A stretch of DNA of 44,161 bases, taken from positions 1 to 44,161 of the forward strand of contig CAJXWQ010000013.1 of NCBI GenBank assembly GCA_913062605.1, given 5' to 3'. The DNA comes from an uncultured Cellvibrionales bacterium. Its GTDB lineage: Bacteria > Pseudomonadota > Gammaproteobacteria > Pseudomonadales > Porticoccaceae. Shown piece after piece: positions 43,981-44,161 of this stretch. The notes beneath the pieces are model-generated. The model saw only the letters and a list, made by a program, of their open reading frames with translations, searched no databases and was not told the origin of the DNA. Within the stretch, counting starts at the first letter, position 1. Each line of letters starts with the position of its first letter. The position numbers and the translations under genes were made by a program.

Positions 43981-44160
43981 TCACCCTGGGTGTTTTTCTT
44001 TACCAAGCAGTATCACATGGTTGCGGGGCGAGTCTTTCTTAAGCAATAGGTCAATATGTTCTGTTGTCAGCAACCCCGTTTGGGTGTCGACATGTTCAAC
44101 AACGCTACCGGCATTTAGTGTGGCTGCGAAAAGGGCCTGTTCAGGCCCGTAGCCATTGAT
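43981..44160 (-). CDS. C-terminal fragment, possibly a PfkB-type sugar kinase (truncated by window edge)
   Basis: Read on the minus strand, 59 codons end with a stop at 43981-43983. The sequence NGYGPEQALFAATLNAGSVVEHV resembles the last helix of PfkB/ribokinase-family proteins, where Ala-rich residues follow the GAGD motif. GAGD itself would be further right, outside the window. The following about 35 residues do not add evidence. Alternatives are other alpha/beta kinases. Confidence 0.4.
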   Translation of the reverse strand: MNGYGPEQALFAATLNAGSVVEHVDTQTGLLTTEHIDLLLKKDSPRNHVILLGKEKHPG

Positions 44161-44161
44161 C

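Noticed and set aside
1-44161. CRISPR array
   Set aside because: No regularly spaced repeats of CRISPR type and no cas genes seen.

Overview
The window looks like the chromosome of a marine gammaproteobacterium near the pseudomonad/Cellvibrionales/Spongiibacter branch. The evidence is the gene order tRNA-Leu, rnr, rlmB, rpsF-rpsR-(DUF2232)-rplI-dnaB, together with a CrbS/CrbR-type acetate-sensing circuit, a DcaP-like porin and a DUF4212/SLC5 symporter pair. The genus cannot be fixed from the sequence alone.

Positions 1 to about 11578 are accessory DNA: AT-rich, short operons, many unrecognised proteins. It abuts the 3' end of an intact tRNA-Leu(CAG) with a large tyrosine integrase (9833-11491) beside it, so it is the integrase end of a tRNA-integrated island; the far end lies outside the window. 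From left to right it carries a divergent type IV pilin-like gene, a GIY-YIG C-terminal relic, a serine recombinase with an upstream res-like site array, a hairpin-dense noncoding stretch followed by a probable HUH replication protein, several unknown genes, a zinc-ribbon membrane protein and a secreted protein on one transcript with an intrinsic-terminator hairpin between them, an XRE repressor with its own operator cluster, a Ser/Thr kinase overlapping a TPR protein, a comM/nuclease chimeric relic, a YqhA-family membrane protein, and two 124-bp direct repeats.

Positions 11579-22375 are conserved core: tRNA-Leu, a diguanylate cyclase, rnr, rlmB, a CDP-alcohol phosphatidyltransferase, a DUF3012 lipoprotein, the ribosomal operon rpsF-rpsR-DUF2232-rplI with an S6:S18-type leader, dnaB, panC and panD.

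Positions 22376-43931 form a short-chain fatty acid (acetate/propionate) module: prpE-like acyl-CoA synthetase, a CrbS-like transporter-domain sensor kinase, yajQ, an RND efflux triad, a CrbR-like LuxR regulator, a DcaP-like porin, the DUF4212 plus SLC5 symporter, a CBS/DUF294 nucleotidyltransferase, a DEDDh exonuclease and acs. By analogy with the CrbS/CrbR systems of Vibrio and Pseudomonas, the kinase and regulator probably switch on uptake (porin, symporter) and activation (acs, prpE) of acetate. A short GACC-WW-GGT-like motif is shared between several of these promoters. The right edge holds the C-terminal end of a possible PfkB-type kinase.

The strongest candidates for undescribed biology are the kinase-TPR pair beside the integrase, the hairpin array plus HUH protein, and the terminator hairpin embedded in a signal-peptide coding region. 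All functional statements are from reading the sequence and family knowledge; no database search was run.
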